Source of the DNA: Trissonchulus latispiculum
Lineage: Eukaryota; Nematoda; Enoplea; Enoplida; Ironidae
Length of the DNA: 64,000 nt
Assembly: GCA_030248195.1 (NCBI GenBank)
Contig: JASAND010006615.1
Span: 16,745 to 80,744, forward strand
Reading direction: 5' to 3'
Shown here: positions 12,465-23,247 of the stretch, piece by piece
Numbering within the stretch: the stretch's first letter is position 1
Layout: each line of letters opens with the position of its first letter
The notes under the pieces: generated by a model
The model's input: the letters and a program-made list of their open reading frames with translations, nothing else
Databases searched by the model: none
What the model was told of the DNA's origin: nothing
Made by a program: the position numbers and the translations under genes

Positions 12465-12718
12465 CCTTGATGTTTGATAGAGGTATCGAATGATATAATC
12501 AATGTCTCCCGAAGAAATTTACTTCAGCCTGCAAAAATCTGAGAAATTGCACTTCTTCAAAAATGCGTTAGTTTTTTGGAAATCCAAATTAGTTTCATTT
12601 CATTGTATTCATTAAAACAGAAAAAGTTAAGCTTCATTTCGATGTAAAGATGGCTTCTTAACTCAGAATAATAAATGAGTACTCATAGTTTAAAGTTGAT
12701 GTCTCCAAAAGAAATCAC
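12465..12718. mobile_element. TTAA element family C, partial copy C0
   Basis: It is homologous to the last ~250 bp of C1. Shared stretches are GGAGGTATCGAATGATATAA, a CTGCAAAAAT segment, AGATGGCTTCTTAACTC, and an end related to CCAAAAGAAATCACTTAA. It is immediately followed by C1 in the same orientation, the two sharing TTAA at 12719-12722. Confidence 0.65.
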
Positions 12719-12722
12719 TTAA

Positions 12723-13703
12723 GGTGGTGATTCCTTTTGGGCACATATTGTTATTTGGCGGCGTAAATCAAGATGAAATTTGATGAAACTTTCCGAAATA
12801 AGTTCTTTTAGCGTTCTAACACCCTCCGCGCAATCCCGATTCAAAAATTCGAGATTTCCGGTCAGAGTGGTTTTTCCCAATTTTTGAACGTTTGGCAGCT
12901 GCTATACAGTTATGACTATATGCATTCGAAAGATCTCATTGAGCTTCACATTTTTGCTTTTTAAAGCAAGTTTCTAGCTTTTCTCTACCGTGAGATATAG
13001 CCGTTTTTCTTGTTTTGGCGTAGAAAAAACATCATTTTTGCAGAAATCAAATAATCCAACATTTCTTGAACTACGCAAGCCGTAAAATCAAACTAAGGGC
13101 GTCGATCTGAAGGTCTCACAGGGACAAATTATCCGACGCCTGATCGTCTTCCAACTGCTATCCTGTAGGCTGCTATCATAAAAAATGTAGTTTTTGCAAA
13201 ACCACGACCAATTTTTTTCCAAAGATTGTGGAGCATTCACCATGCAAGTTGGAGGGCTGATACTGAACAAGTGTGTTCTGCACAAATATACACAGGGACG
13301 ATTTTTTACTTGCCCCGATTGCTGCTTTCTAGCTATAGTAATCGCTTGACAAATTAGGAAAAAGTAGGTAAAATCCAGGTTACGCACACATTTCAGCTTA
13401 TTTCTCTATAACGAAGAGCGATTTCACAATAAATAAAAAATCGTCCCCAGCTATTGGATGGAGGTATCGAATGATATAACCGATGTCTCGCGAAAAAATT
13501 TACTTGAGTCTGCAAAAATTCTGGAAAATTATACTTCTTCTAAAATGTGTTAAAAATATTTATAAAAGCAACATTAGTTTCGTGGCATGCGTTAAAAAGA
13601 GAAAATGTCAAGCTACATTTTGATATAAAAATGGCTTCTTAACTCCAAGTAATGAATGAGTTATAATGGTGCAAACTTTATGTGACCAAAGGGAATCACC
13701 ACC
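12723..13703. mobile_element. TTAA element family C, full copy C1
   Basis: A ~0.98-kb element with ends GGTGGTGATTCC and GGAATCACCACC between TTAA at 12719-12722 and 13704-13707. The family recurs at 25.9 kb, 48.7 kb, 52.7 kb and, without its ends, at 59.75 and 63.4 kb. This is the best reference copy for its termini. No transposase is encoded; a 99-codon minus-strand ORF (13088-13387) is not supported by conservation in the other copies. Confidence 0.8.
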
Positions 13704-15151
13704 TTAAAAGCTTTAGCAGTCAATAAGAAACTCATCAATAATTATTCTTCACTACATAGCATTAAGTTCATCTTTAATTACGGTGACATTTGTGCTAGTG
13801 TGGGGACCTAAATAGTCAGAGTTCAATTTGACCTTGAATTGACCCTTTCTATTGTTATGTGAGTCCAACTCAACTCAGCAGGGAGCCACTCAAACACTGG
13901 AAGAAAAGTCATTAAGGATTAAAGTTTGTTGGGTCCCCGCGAGAGGCACAGAAGCCTTCTCATCTTCACATATTTTGTAGTCCCCATAGGTCCCCAAAAC
14001 AAGACAGTTGCGTTTGTTGCAAAACTTTCCCTATCATTCACAATAGTCCTCCAAAGGTGGCCCCAACATGTGTTAAACATAGGAAAACGAAAAAGTTAGG
14101 AAAATTTCGCGGTAACCAAAAGTTTGAGCGCTGTGCAAGAGCAAACGAACTATAGCTTGGCAAAATGTTAATCTGGACTAGTTAGCGTGTTAATATCTAT
14201 ATGAGGTGTTTTTGCGTTAGCTCAGTGAATTTCTGGAAATTTTCAAAGTTGGGTGAAGCCGGCTTTTGCACAAATTTGACTTACAAAAACGTCACCAAAG
14301 AAATGTTTCGTCGTGGCCTGAACTTACCGTTTACTGCACAGATTTCGCGTATAGATATTAATACAGTAGACAAATAGAGGTTCAATTTTCATACGCAAAA
14401 TCAATGCTGCTACTTGTGAGTAGTTCACAGTTTTGGTTACCGCGTTGGCGTTTTGTCTCAAAATACGTCATTTTCTGAATTTTTTTGATATAATGGTCCA
14501 TAAGTCGGGTGATAGCCGAGCTATTCCAACCAAATTCGGTGTGCCAGTTTGCACATATGAAAGGAAGATGTGTGCCAAATTTCACTGCAATTGCTGTTGT
14601 TTAACTGTGGACGCATGCCTTAGTGCGATGACGGAGGCCTACAGTCAAAAAATGGCAAATTTTCAAATTTTTCAAATATAGCCAAATTTTGTGTCAAATT
14701 GAAGCTATCGATGTCCTGAACATTTTATCTTCTTGCACCAAGTCTTTACAAAGCATTATGAGAAAGTTAGAGTGCATTAAAGTTTGAAGTAAATAACAGT
14801 CGGAAGGAGCTTGATCAAATGGTTCAAACGCCGTTTCTCGCGCGTTGCTTGGCGTATCATTGCCATTTGCACAGCAATAAATAGCCCAAGATAGAGACTT
14901 CAATTTGATCTATTGGCCATGCCGTAGTCTTTTGTCATCCCATGTGCACACGACTTCGAAGCCCTCAGCGAGGCATGGTGGCGTAAAATACTAAATTGTA
15001 GGGATTTGAACTGCAATATCTCTTAACTGGATTGACCCTGGACTCTAAAATTGTGTCATGTTTTTGGACACATATGGGGGTATATTACACCCAAAAATGA
15101 GCGAAATCGGTGAATATAAAATTTGGTACCCGGCGACCCCCCCCCCCTTAA

Positions 15152-16125
15152 GGTGGTGGTATCCTTTTGTGCAGTGCTTTTGTGGTGGTTTTTTGAAACG
15201 CTATAACTTCCGCAATTTTAGGAGTTGGAAAGAGCTTTATACTTCATTTTAAAGCTTATTATCTGTAGATTTACATGAGCTTACGAAACTAGCAAAATTA
15301 GCAAAAAAGTGGCAGAAATTTTCAGACTTGCTGACAGGATGAATACAGACCAAACATTTTTGAACATCGATTTCTCAAAACTGAAGAATCGGCCAAAATT
15401 TTTTCTTATGCTATCGTACAGAGGACATGTGGGCCGAGGGACATTTTTTTTGGATTTGGCTCAACAAGCCTCAATACTCCAGAAAATCCGGCAAATGTGC
15501 GGAGACACGAAATTTCGCAACTTTGTATTCTGTTTTCTCGCGAATGGAGTTGGCTTAGCTCAAACCAAGAAAAACGTCCCTCCTCAGAAGTACGAATTTC
15601 AATTCTGCCAAAAATCTCCGGAATCTGTCGAGCAGTTTTGGAGAAATCGATGTTCGAAACAAAATAATCGCAGTTTCGCCAAAATGGTTTTTCGGCCAAA
15701 TCTCTAGCTTAAAGCAATAAAGTTCGGCTAATAGGCATTCATAAAATGTGCATTTAGACGCTGTATCGATTGAGTATAAATAAGCCAACTTTGTCCTTAA
15801 CATGTGGCAGTAATTTTGAAAAAACTGATTTCCTGCAAAATGGCTATTTTTTGATCCAAAAAACAGTTTTTTGCTTATACTGACTTAACCACTCGAGATA
15901 GCTCATGCATAAGATAAACATGAGCTTACGAAACTAGCAAAATTGGCAAGAAAATAGCAAAAAAATTCCGACATGCTGACATCTGCCAGACTGAATACAG
16001 ACCAAACATTTTTGAACACCGATTTCTCAAAACTGTAAAATCGGCAAAAATTTCTTCTTCTGCCATGATAGGAAGGACATGTGGGCCGAGGGACATTTTA
16101 TGGATTTGGCTCAACAAGGCTCAGG
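15152..16125. mobile_element. Family A copies A3 (inverted) and A4 (partial)
   Basis: From TTAA at 15148-15151 the sequence is the reverse complement of the right part of A2 (GGTGGTGGTATCC, CGCTATAACTTCCGCAATTTTAGG) up to about 15905. A second partial copy follows at 15926-16125, repeating CATGAGCTTACGAAACTAGCAAAATT and the CAGACCAAACATTTTTGAACA segment. With A2 on the other side, element B is thus flanked by an inverted pair. The 132-codon ORF at 15309-15707 lies within the repeat and is probably fortuitous. Confidence 0.7.
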
Positions 16126-16129
16126 CTAA

Positions 16130-18165
16130 GCTTACATCTTAAGCTTAACTTTAGCATATATAGAGCTAACGTAAAGCTGGATCGAAAAACGGACTTCAGA
16201 TTCTTGTTCTACGACCCCGAAAACCCCTATATGCATCTTTTCAACAAAATCGAAGACAAAAAATTTTTCGGTTCCTCTTGGTCCCCCCTTACCAAACTAA
16301 AATTTGAAAATTTTTTAAAAATTTTTAAAAGTTTAAAATTTTTGCATTTTTGAAATCAGCAGGTCCGAAAACCTACCCCTACCAAATTTCAACTCAATCC
16401 GTCAAAGTATGCATCTTCAGTACTTCTACGAAGCTATGGGGGGGGATAATGGGAAAGACCCACGTTTTCTGCACACTTTTGCGCACGGGCACAATTATTT
16501 TAAATTATTTAAGCGTTTTCTGGTCCTATAATTTCTATGTTTTATGTTGTCTGCTTGACGCGTGCTCTTCTTTAATACTTAGTGCTTATATTCTTTAATG
16601 AATAATGTGTGAAATCCTGAATGCGCAGCTTGCGTCTGAATATACAATTTTTATTCAAATTGTTAAAGATAATATTTAAAATTAGTTTACGAAAACGTTC
16701 ACTAGTAGATTTCTTTGGTTGAATTGATTTAAAATTCAGTACTTGAGGGGGGGGTCGCTTTGGGTCAAAATCGATAGTCACGGATTTCGCTCATTTTCAC
16801 ACACAAAATAGGTACATATGTTCTCCAAAAAAGACAAAACATTAGAGTTCAAACCAAACAGTAGCAGAGATATTCAGCTATAAAGTTGGAAAACTTGAGT
16901 GATTTGCCCTCCAAGGCCATGTTGCGACAGAAAGGTAACGAAATTTGGGTCAACTAATATGGCAAATTAATTCTGTGGGTTGGCTAATATTTTAATGCTA
17001 AAACGACTCCGGAATATCCATCCATTCGTTCACAGTACATTCTTCAATGTGAACTGAGCCTATTTCAGCTAACTGTGCCCTCAAACTTTAACTCTAACTT
17101 TAACTTTCAGATACTATATTTCGGACACATTATTCTATTAGAAAAGTTGTTCAGCTCATCAGTAGCTATCGAATGATACCCAATTTGTCTATATTTTGTA
17201 AATTTCAAAAGTTGACTTTTGTAACCTATAAGAGATCAAAGGAGCCGACACGACAGAAAAGTTCCACCTTGAAGCATTTGCCTTTACCACAATGTCAGGC
17301 AGGCATTGAGAGTTTTATGTGCCAATTTTTGTGACTTCGAATGGGTAACGAGTAAGAAATTATTTTAAAAACGTGAAAATTGTACAAAATGATGATTTTT
17401 GGCCAAATTACCATATATTGTGGCAAGTTTTTTGAGAACACTACAAATGGTAAAAATTTGAAACTACTGTCATAAGAATTCTGTCTATGCGTAGTGTGCA
17501 ACTATCTATAAGCGATTTCTGTAGCTTTTGCCAATCGTCCAGGAGATGCGAAACGTTTCGCTGGTCCTGTTTTTGTGGTACAAAAAGTACCAATTTTACA
17601 AAATTTTGACTTTGAAAAACCGCCAAAAATTCGACACTCAACAGAATTGTTCCAGAAGCGTTATTTGCACTCTCTGATATGTCCTTAACATGTACAACAA
17701 GGTTGTAGCAACGTGTCTTGCATACAGCGAAAAAATTTTCTGCCACAAACTTTTTAACCTAACTCTTTCATTTTCCTATGTTTAACATATGTCGAGGTCA
17801 CCTTTGAAGGGCTCTATAGCACGATAAAAGCAATAATACGCAAAACGCGTTTGTCCTGTTTTGAGGACCCATTGGGACTACAAAGTATGTGAAAATGAGC
17901 AAAATCGGAGATGGTCGAAATATCGGCCAAAAGGCGACCCCCTTCCTTCAGTACAGAATTTGACAACTTTCAGCTTAGCTTCAAAACTACTAGCAGATTC
18001 CGGACGCTTATCGTAGATTTCACACTACATAATTTCCAAACATACCTATGATATCGACAATTGATTTAGTTATGACTGCAACTGTTTTCTATAAATGAAA
18101 AACTTAAAATCTCTATGCTTTTCCTTTAAATTTAATACTTTTCCTATAAAATCAACTAATTAGAA
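16130..18165. repeat. Older repeat R, copy 1, split by element D1
   Basis: Segments 16450-16742 and 17943-18165 together are the inverted homologue of about 38.33-38.83 kb. Left part: CACACTTTTGCGCACGGGCACAATTATT, the AGTAGATTTCTTTGGTTGAATTGAT segment. Right part: GACAACTTTCAGCTTAGCTTC, CCAAACATACCTATGATATCGAC, GACTGCAACTGxTTTCTATAAATG. The 38-kb copy lacks the 1.2-kb insert. The stretch 16130-16450 is unassigned. Confidence 0.75.
16747..17942 (-). mobile_element. TTAA element family D, copy D1
   Basis: The element starts with a G-run and TCGCTTTGGG and ends with GGCGACCCCC. It is flanked by TTGA on the left (16743-16746) and TTCC on the right, decayed forms of TTAA. It is the reverse complement of D2 (24429-25639), sharing e.g. 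AAACTTGCCACAA-type, GTATCATTCGATAGCTAC-type and ACGCTTTTGxAACAATTCTG-type blocks. Subterminal sequence at both ends reads GATTT(T/C)GCTCATTTTCAC. ORFs of 68-101 codons inside are not conserved as proteins with confidence. Confidence 0.85.
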
Positions 18166-18169
18166 AATT

Positions 18170-18517
18170 AACCTCCCGTAGCGCAGTGGTTTCTTACTGC
18201 GCTACAAGTGGAGGATCATGCCAAGTCTAGAGCTTGAACAAAGAATAAGCTCTAGCACCGTATTTCAAATATCCCTCCTTTGCAATTTACCGAGATTGTC
18301 AAGGGGTGGCCGCCTGACTGGTGGAGCTACCACAGCACCTCCATTACGGTGGACGTAATGGACGTACTGACAGCCTTGTAGAACACCTCGGGTAATTGCT
18401 ATGGCAATTATTCAGTGTCAGTATCCCCCTTCCCACAAAAAAGCATACGTTCTAAGCTGGCACTACCCCTAACCGGAGCACCGACTGGGGTGAGGTGGCT
18501 GTAAAAAATTACAAAGT
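18170..18517 (+). mobile_element. SINE family S, copy 2 (plus)
   Basis: The head CTCCCGTAGCGCAGTGGTTT resembles a tRNA A box (consensus TRGCNNAGTGG) and the later GGATCATGCC resembles a weak B box. The body carries CCACAGCACCTCCATTACGG, CTCGGGTAATTGCTATGGCA and the tail CTGGGGTGAGGTGGCTGTAAAAA. The total is ~345 bp. A 7-bp duplication AAAATTA may flank it. It is a tRNA-derived SINE transcribed by RNA polymerase III, encoding no protein. Confidence 0.8.
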
Positions 18518-18631
18518 TAACCATTGAATTGTATTTGTACCACATCAAGACATTGGTTAGTCAAATGATGCTGTCAATACATTTCATTACTTTTCAGTAA
18601 TTTCCTTTGATTAAAACTAGTTTTTTCCCTT

Positions 18632-18910
18632 AGTGCCACACCCCAGTTGCTTTCGCGATGAGGGGTAGTGCCATACCAAATTTTGTACTGGGGCCACGGT
18701 ATGGCACTGAATAATTGCATATCGCAATTACCCGAGGCATAGGCAAGGCTACTGCCGGAGCAGAAGTGGCCACGTTGCTTTCACCGCATCGTGGACACCC
18801 GTTAGCTCCATTCAAAGGGGTTTCCCCCCTTGACTGGCCAACTCCTTGAAAATCTCGGATAAGTACAAATACAATTAGGGGGTATGTTTTGGCAGCGAGG
18901 TACCATGCCT
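18632..18910 (-). mobile_element. SINE family S, copy 3 (minus, diverged)
   Basis: The reverse complement matches the S core: tail CCCCAGTTGCTTTCGCGATG (inverted), AGGGGTAGTGCCAxxCC, GGCACTGAATAATTGCxTATCGCAATTACC, and the stretch opposite to GTCAAGGGG. It lies only ~115 bp from S2 in the opposite orientation, so S2 and S3 form a potential long stem in RNA. Its 5' boundary is approximate. The 61-codon ORF in it is not a gene. Confidence 0.7.
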
Positions 18911-19690
18911 ATAATAATCAATTTCCTGTTGTCAGCCGACAACAGAGAAATTGCAAGATTTGAGTTTAAAAAAAATCACGGATTGTAAAATTTTACTGAC
19001 GGATCGTAGGATCCAAAATTTCATGTTTGCGGCCGATTGATGCAGATGGTGCCTTCTCCCAATCTATTAAAACTAGTTGATTGAATTGAATTGAATTGTT
19101 ATACCGTGAGAACAATTTTGCTGTGCCACCGCTATATTGTTATAATATGCTTTCTGTTTTTAAATATTCATGATATAATTCTAAGGATAATTAATTAAAT
19201 TGATAGGGTCTTGCCCAAGTGGATTTTAGGTAGGCTGCTAGTGCCAGATAACTCCTTTGATCACAGAAAATTCCTTGTGTGTCTTAACTATGCCAGCCGT
19301 TGACCGCATGCTGTCACGATGAACTAATAATGATTGGAAAAGAAATAATACTGATTATACAACTCTTTTGCACTTTTCCTATGTAAAGACTGTGCATATA
19401 AATCAGATAATGCACTGTGCAGCGTGCGTACAACTGAGTTATACGCACGCTGCACGCTGGGAAGCCGGTCCCTAATCTAAATTGCTGTAGAATGCAGTTG
19501 CCTGCATGCTACAGCAGTGTGTACAGCGGAGCTCCAACCTAGACAGCTCTGCTGTACACCAAAAAGTAGGCCACCCAGGCATGGCAAGCAATAATATTGC
19601 TGGCACGTCATGTTGAAATTTGTCTAAACTTAGCTGTCAGCTGCAACATAAATGAGTAAGGTTTCATCAATTAAGGAGAGGTTGAATCGT
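18911..19690. other. Region with strong short palindromes
   Basis: Near 19411-19465 GCAGCGTGCGTA is answered by TACGCACGCTGC across ~12 bases. Near 19485-19565 GCTGTAGAATGCAG is answered by CTGCATGCTACAGC, and TGTACAGCGGAGCT by AGCTCTGCTGTACA. These perfect arms would form hairpins or cruciforms and may be subterminal parts of the palindrome at 19693-19880 or of the recombinase-bearing element to its right. No gene is seen. Confidence 0.55.
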
Positions 19691-19692
19691 TG

Positions 19693-19880
19693 TATAAGTA
19701 CTTTATAACACACCTTAGCGTTGTTCACTAATTTCTACTGCGTACGTCGTATGGGAAGCCCTCGTGCGTGGCACTCGTGCGCTTCGCGCACTCGTGCCCC
19801 ACACTCGGAGCTTCCCACACGGCGTGCGTATAAATCAGTGAATGCACGCTAAGGTGTGCTATAAAGTATACTTATCATTG
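19693..19880. repeat. ~190-bp palindrome beside the tyrosine recombinase
   Basis: GTATAAGTACTTTATA and ACACACCTTAGCGTTGTTCACT at the left are answered by AGTGAATGCACGCTAAGGTGTG and TATAAAGTATACTTAT at the right. The GCGTACGTCGTATGGGAAGC stretch is answered by GCTTCCCACACGGCGTGCG. The centre is GC-rich (CTCGTGCG repeats). The arms exceed 60 bp. It lies downstream of the recombinase stop codon and could be a terminal or recombination region of that element. Confidence 0.7.
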
Positions 19881-20026
19881 TTCGCTGTGCTCTCCCCTGA
19901 TAACCTGCGTTATTTAGCTAATACGCTACTAAAACAACAACAAACACTTTATTAAGTAACGCTAGGTACTAGGCATTTACTAGGCATTGTATAGGCATTG
20001 TATAGTAGGCATTATTGAGAGTATTG

Positions 20027-21047
20027 TCAACAACGGAGACAACGAGTCACGCTAAGGACTTTACTTAGGTCGTCCTGCACGTACCGCAAGGCGGACTCGG
20101 AGCTAGCCCAGCGGCCGTGCTTTTGCACAAGAAGGGGGTCGGCGCCACCGTTAGAGGAGGCAGTAGCGCCGCCTGAGCGCAGGCTGTGCATGCTGTAGCT
20201 CTCTGGAGCGGGCACCTTAGCATCCTCTAGACTCCTGCGAAGCAGGCGCCTGACAGAAGAGTAGGAAATATGACGGGACCCGTCAAAATGAGCGGAGGTG
20301 CAGCCACGACGAATGTAGCCGAAGACGTAGGCACCACTGTGACAGTCCTCTTTGAGCCCAACGGCGGAGAGATAGCGAGCCAACGTAGAGACGGGACAGA
20401 CAACGGATACTGTCTCGGCCAAAGTCACGACATTGCCACGTCTATATTGATCCGTCTTGCTGGATGGGAGCAGAATGCGGACGTAACCCGGTCCAAAATC
20501 CACGTGGTTGCGCTTGATACCGAGTAACTCGCTGGATCTGAAGAAACCGTGAAACCCAACAGTGACCAACGCGGCAGAGCGGAGGTCGGCCGGGCTAGAG
20601 GAAAGACCGAGAAACTTACAGACACGCACGACTGCCGCCAGTGGCAAGGGCGAACTGCGGCCTCCTGAAGGGATTGGCGGAGGCTGACGCTTGGAGGTTT
20701 CCAAAATCGCCTTGCACAGAAAAGCTCCCTGGAGGTCGAAACCGGAAACATGATGAACCCATTGTATAGCGGACCATGCTATCTGCAACGCAGCGTGAGA
20801 GGCACCGTTAGCTAAGCGGTCCGCCAAGAAAAGGGCCACATGGAACGATTTAGCCGGGAGGCAAGGAACGCTGTGAGACCCATCTCTGAAACCTCTGAAA
20901 GGCAGACTGATATTGGGGTGTAGTATTCGGGGCCCTGGAGCTCAAAAGAAATTTGGGAAGCCCGACGACGACATCACGTAAAGAAGGGGGGGGGCATCGT
21001 GACGAGCACAGAGGACGCACTGGAGAGCTAAAACAAAAAGAAGACAA
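20027..21047 (-). pseudogene. Tyrosine recombinase of DIRS/Ngaro-like or solo YR type, frameshifted
   Basis: The main frame (20027-20839 and its upstream extension to ~20940) encodes the catalytic domain. All expected residues are visible: an Arg in the FFRSSELLGIKRNHV block, HSLR (HxxR), HGRW (second His with Trp) and the tyrosine nucleophile in ALRYVQDDL. The N-terminal core-binding part (PQYQSAFQRFQRWVSQ) lies in another frame at 20850-21047. The two frames overlap between ~20850 and 20940, so a single small indel near 20860-20880 separates them. The gene is GC-rich against AT-rich neighbours, a sign of recent arrival. No reverse transcriptase, methylase or gag is recognisable nearby, so this is either a truncated YR retrotransposon or a Crypton-like/solo YR unit. 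The enzyme class catalyses site-specific strand exchange, used by such elements for integration. Confidence 0.85.
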
Positions 21048-21578
21048 AGTAAAAACGGTTAAAGTATACTACAAGGAGTCAAAAGCACTACCGGCAAGAC
21101 TAACCGGCAAGATTAGCTCTCCACCGAAAGCTGCAGGGCCCACCGGCAAAAGAGGTGAACGACAAACTGGAAACAAGAATATGCAAACCGCAATGAGTAA
21201 ACACTAGTGCACTGGTAAGAGAGGATACTCAAACCGCAATACTAAACAACAGTACTGCTGCGGTCAGCATAAGGAGGAGGGAGGGTGGGGGGACACGACT
21301 GTATACGGAGAAGAGAATGCCTAGAGTGACGAACGTACTGCTGACAGTTCGAGTACCAGGAATATGCAAATTAGCTCCTTATGCAAAATAACTACGATTT
21401 GCAACTCTCATTATAACTAAGCTGACAATTAAATTCTGCACATTCGGCGAAATTACATAGCCATTCAACAACCATGTAAACAAGATCTAAAAGAGGGAGT
21501 AAACTGACATCACTGTGATTCTTCCTGAGGATTGCAAAAGTGCTGATCGACGCAGAACATTTTTCTTGAGTAGCAACA
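21048..21578. other. Unassigned DNA upstream of the recombinase
   Basis: This moderately GC-rich stretch may be the 5' part of the recombinase element. The G-runs near 20986 and 21275 have no partner that I could find. No RT or gag motif is readable in any frame. Confidence 0.35.
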
Positions 21579-21765
21579 CTAAAACCTCGGTCGGATATCA
21601 GGATCTTTACCGAATTTTCCGGTTTCAAAGAGAAAACTTGAGCCAAAACCTTGGGTTGAGCTTTCCTCCGTGAGAAATTTTGCATGAATGTACTTCATGA
21701 TAAAATAATACAGGATTATCAACGGAAGACAGAATGATGCCACTACAGCACCTCCGACCAGAAAA
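21579..21765 (-). CDS. Candidate exon encoding a transmembrane segment
   Basis: On the minus strand an acceptor-like CCCACTTCAG is followed by an open frame. It codes for a hydrophobic stretch (VGGAVVASFCLPLIILYYFI, a plausible membrane helix), then a polar tail with GFGSSFLFETGKFGKDPD, and a stop at 21579. No homologous copy was found in the window and no family is recognised. An overlapping frame is also open for ~97 codons, which lowers confidence. Confidence 0.25.
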
Positions 21766-21834
21766 ATACGGGCCTGAAGTGGGGATCGAACATGCACCCT
21801 TTGTCTATCTAGGCCACAAAACGAAATACAGCAT

Positions 21835-22560
21835 GCATTAATATAGGGACGGACGGGTCCTACGTAGTATGCGTGTCCCTAAAAAATTTTGAATTAGCTT
21901 GTAGATTGTTGAATAGAAAATTTTGAAAAGAAAAAATATGTAACCTTAACCATAAGTTAATGTAATCTGTAGCGAAACTAACGCTACAAAAAGTACAAAA
22001 GATTGGCCGTTTTTCAAAAAATGTAGCAAGAAATTTTAATTTTTAGAATTTTCGAATTCTGGACGTTTTTCACGAAACATTAAATACTCAGCAGCAAAAT
22101 GCAGGCGAGCCGAAAAGTTTGAAAGTTTTAGGGTAAAAACCTAAATTTTCAGGCCTTTGTTGTTTGTTGCCGTTTGCCCTCTCACGTCTTGTACATCGTC
22201 CGGAGTATTGGAGGTGTAGGGGCTGGCAGAACAGTTTCACTTCAGGTGTTTTTTCCAAATGTCTACGGTTTCAAATGTCTAATTTTCCATTAAACTTGGC
22301 ACTATGTTGAAATATCTTCAGAGGACGGAAGTAAAAGTAATTTCCAGCAGTGGTGCGTATACGGAACATGGGGTCCCAGTAATTCCGCTGAATTAAATAA
22401 CGTTAAATCAATGATAGACAGCAACAGGGTTGAGGTTGGTTAAGTTCCCAAGGTTAAGTAACTTCGATTTCAGGAAAATCGTCTTTTCAAATTGGGGGCT
22501 TCGAAACTACAAGAATGTATGTTTTAAAAAAACCAGTTTACGCCGACTAGACAGAGACGA
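21835..22560 (+). repeat. Dispersed repeat H, copy 1
   Basis: This is the inverted homologue of 37.48-38.29 kb. Shared blocks include GACGGACGGGTCCT, GGTTACATATTTTT-type, AGATTGGCCGTTTTTCAAAAAATGTAGCAAG, GACGTTTTxAC and CTTCCxTxCTCTGAAGATxTTTCAACATAGT. Both copies have a TTAATGCAT-related flank outside the GACGG end. It is a ~0.7-0.8-kb non-coding mobile or repeat unit of unknown class. Confidence 0.75.
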
Positions 22561-23236
22561 TCAAACTAATGAAGAATAAGATAATAAGACAAACATAATA
22601 ATGAAGCGCAACTAATAGTTTTAGAATGCAGATGCCCTTCTGCTTTCCACATATACTGTGACCACCATATCTCGTTATAGCCTAATAACACATAGTCCAA
22701 TTTTAACCTCATACACTACCTCCTATAAAAAATTGAACAATGGCAACAAGAAGCGGCTGCGACAATGAGATCTTGCCCATTAGGTTCAGAGCGAAAAGGA
22801 TAGAATAAAACTTGATATCATTAGTTTAACTTAAGCCGGAAACAACTCAACAATAACGTTTGTACTGCCAGCAGCTCGTCTCGTACTTTGGATTCCATTC
22901 CCGTCAATTGGAAGCCATATTGATAGGTCAGCCAAATCGGTATAGTTTTGAATTTATATTAACTCTTCAGAGCTGTTTTCACAGCACTCTCTTTCGGAGC
23001 ATATCGGCTTTTGCTTTTGTTTTGTCTTTTGCTTAAGCCCAGTGTTACGATTCTGTAAATTGATAGCAGGCCTGTTGTGATGCGTCTGCACTATCTACTG
23101 TTAAATACAACGATAGTGTACGCTGTGCATTTAGTAAGCCTGAAAAGATAAACAATTAGGTCTTACTTTTGTGTACTTTTTCATTAAAGGGTGTAGAAAG
23201 AACTGGGCAAAAATGTAATTTGTTGAAATATTACTC
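22561..23236. other. Unassigned; no gene seen
   Basis: AT-rich sequence without convincing ORFs, repeats or RNA genes between repeat H and the SINE at 23.25 kb. Confidence 0.4.
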
Positions 23237-23247
23237 AAATCAAGTGA

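Larger units (their letters stand above)
11340..15147. mobile_element. Large palindromic TTAA element B (3.8 kb)
   Basis: TTAA at 11336-11339 is followed by a ten-G run and TCGCCGGGTACC. The mirror image GGTACCCGGCGA, then a C-run and TTAA (15148-15151), closes the element. Arms 11340-11815 and 14676-15147 are near-identical inverted repeats. A second, inner inverted pair is 12090-12320 / 13720-13940. Elements C0 and C1 and a piece of the D family (13.96-14.11 kb) lie inside, so the element grew by nested insertion. The 69-codon ORFs in each arm are duplicates of one another and probably not genes. Confidence 0.8.

Noticed and set aside
15309..15707. 132-codon plus-strand ORF as a transposase
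   Set aside because: It lies in a family A repeat whose opposite strand is equally open; no transposase motif and frames are not preserved in A1.
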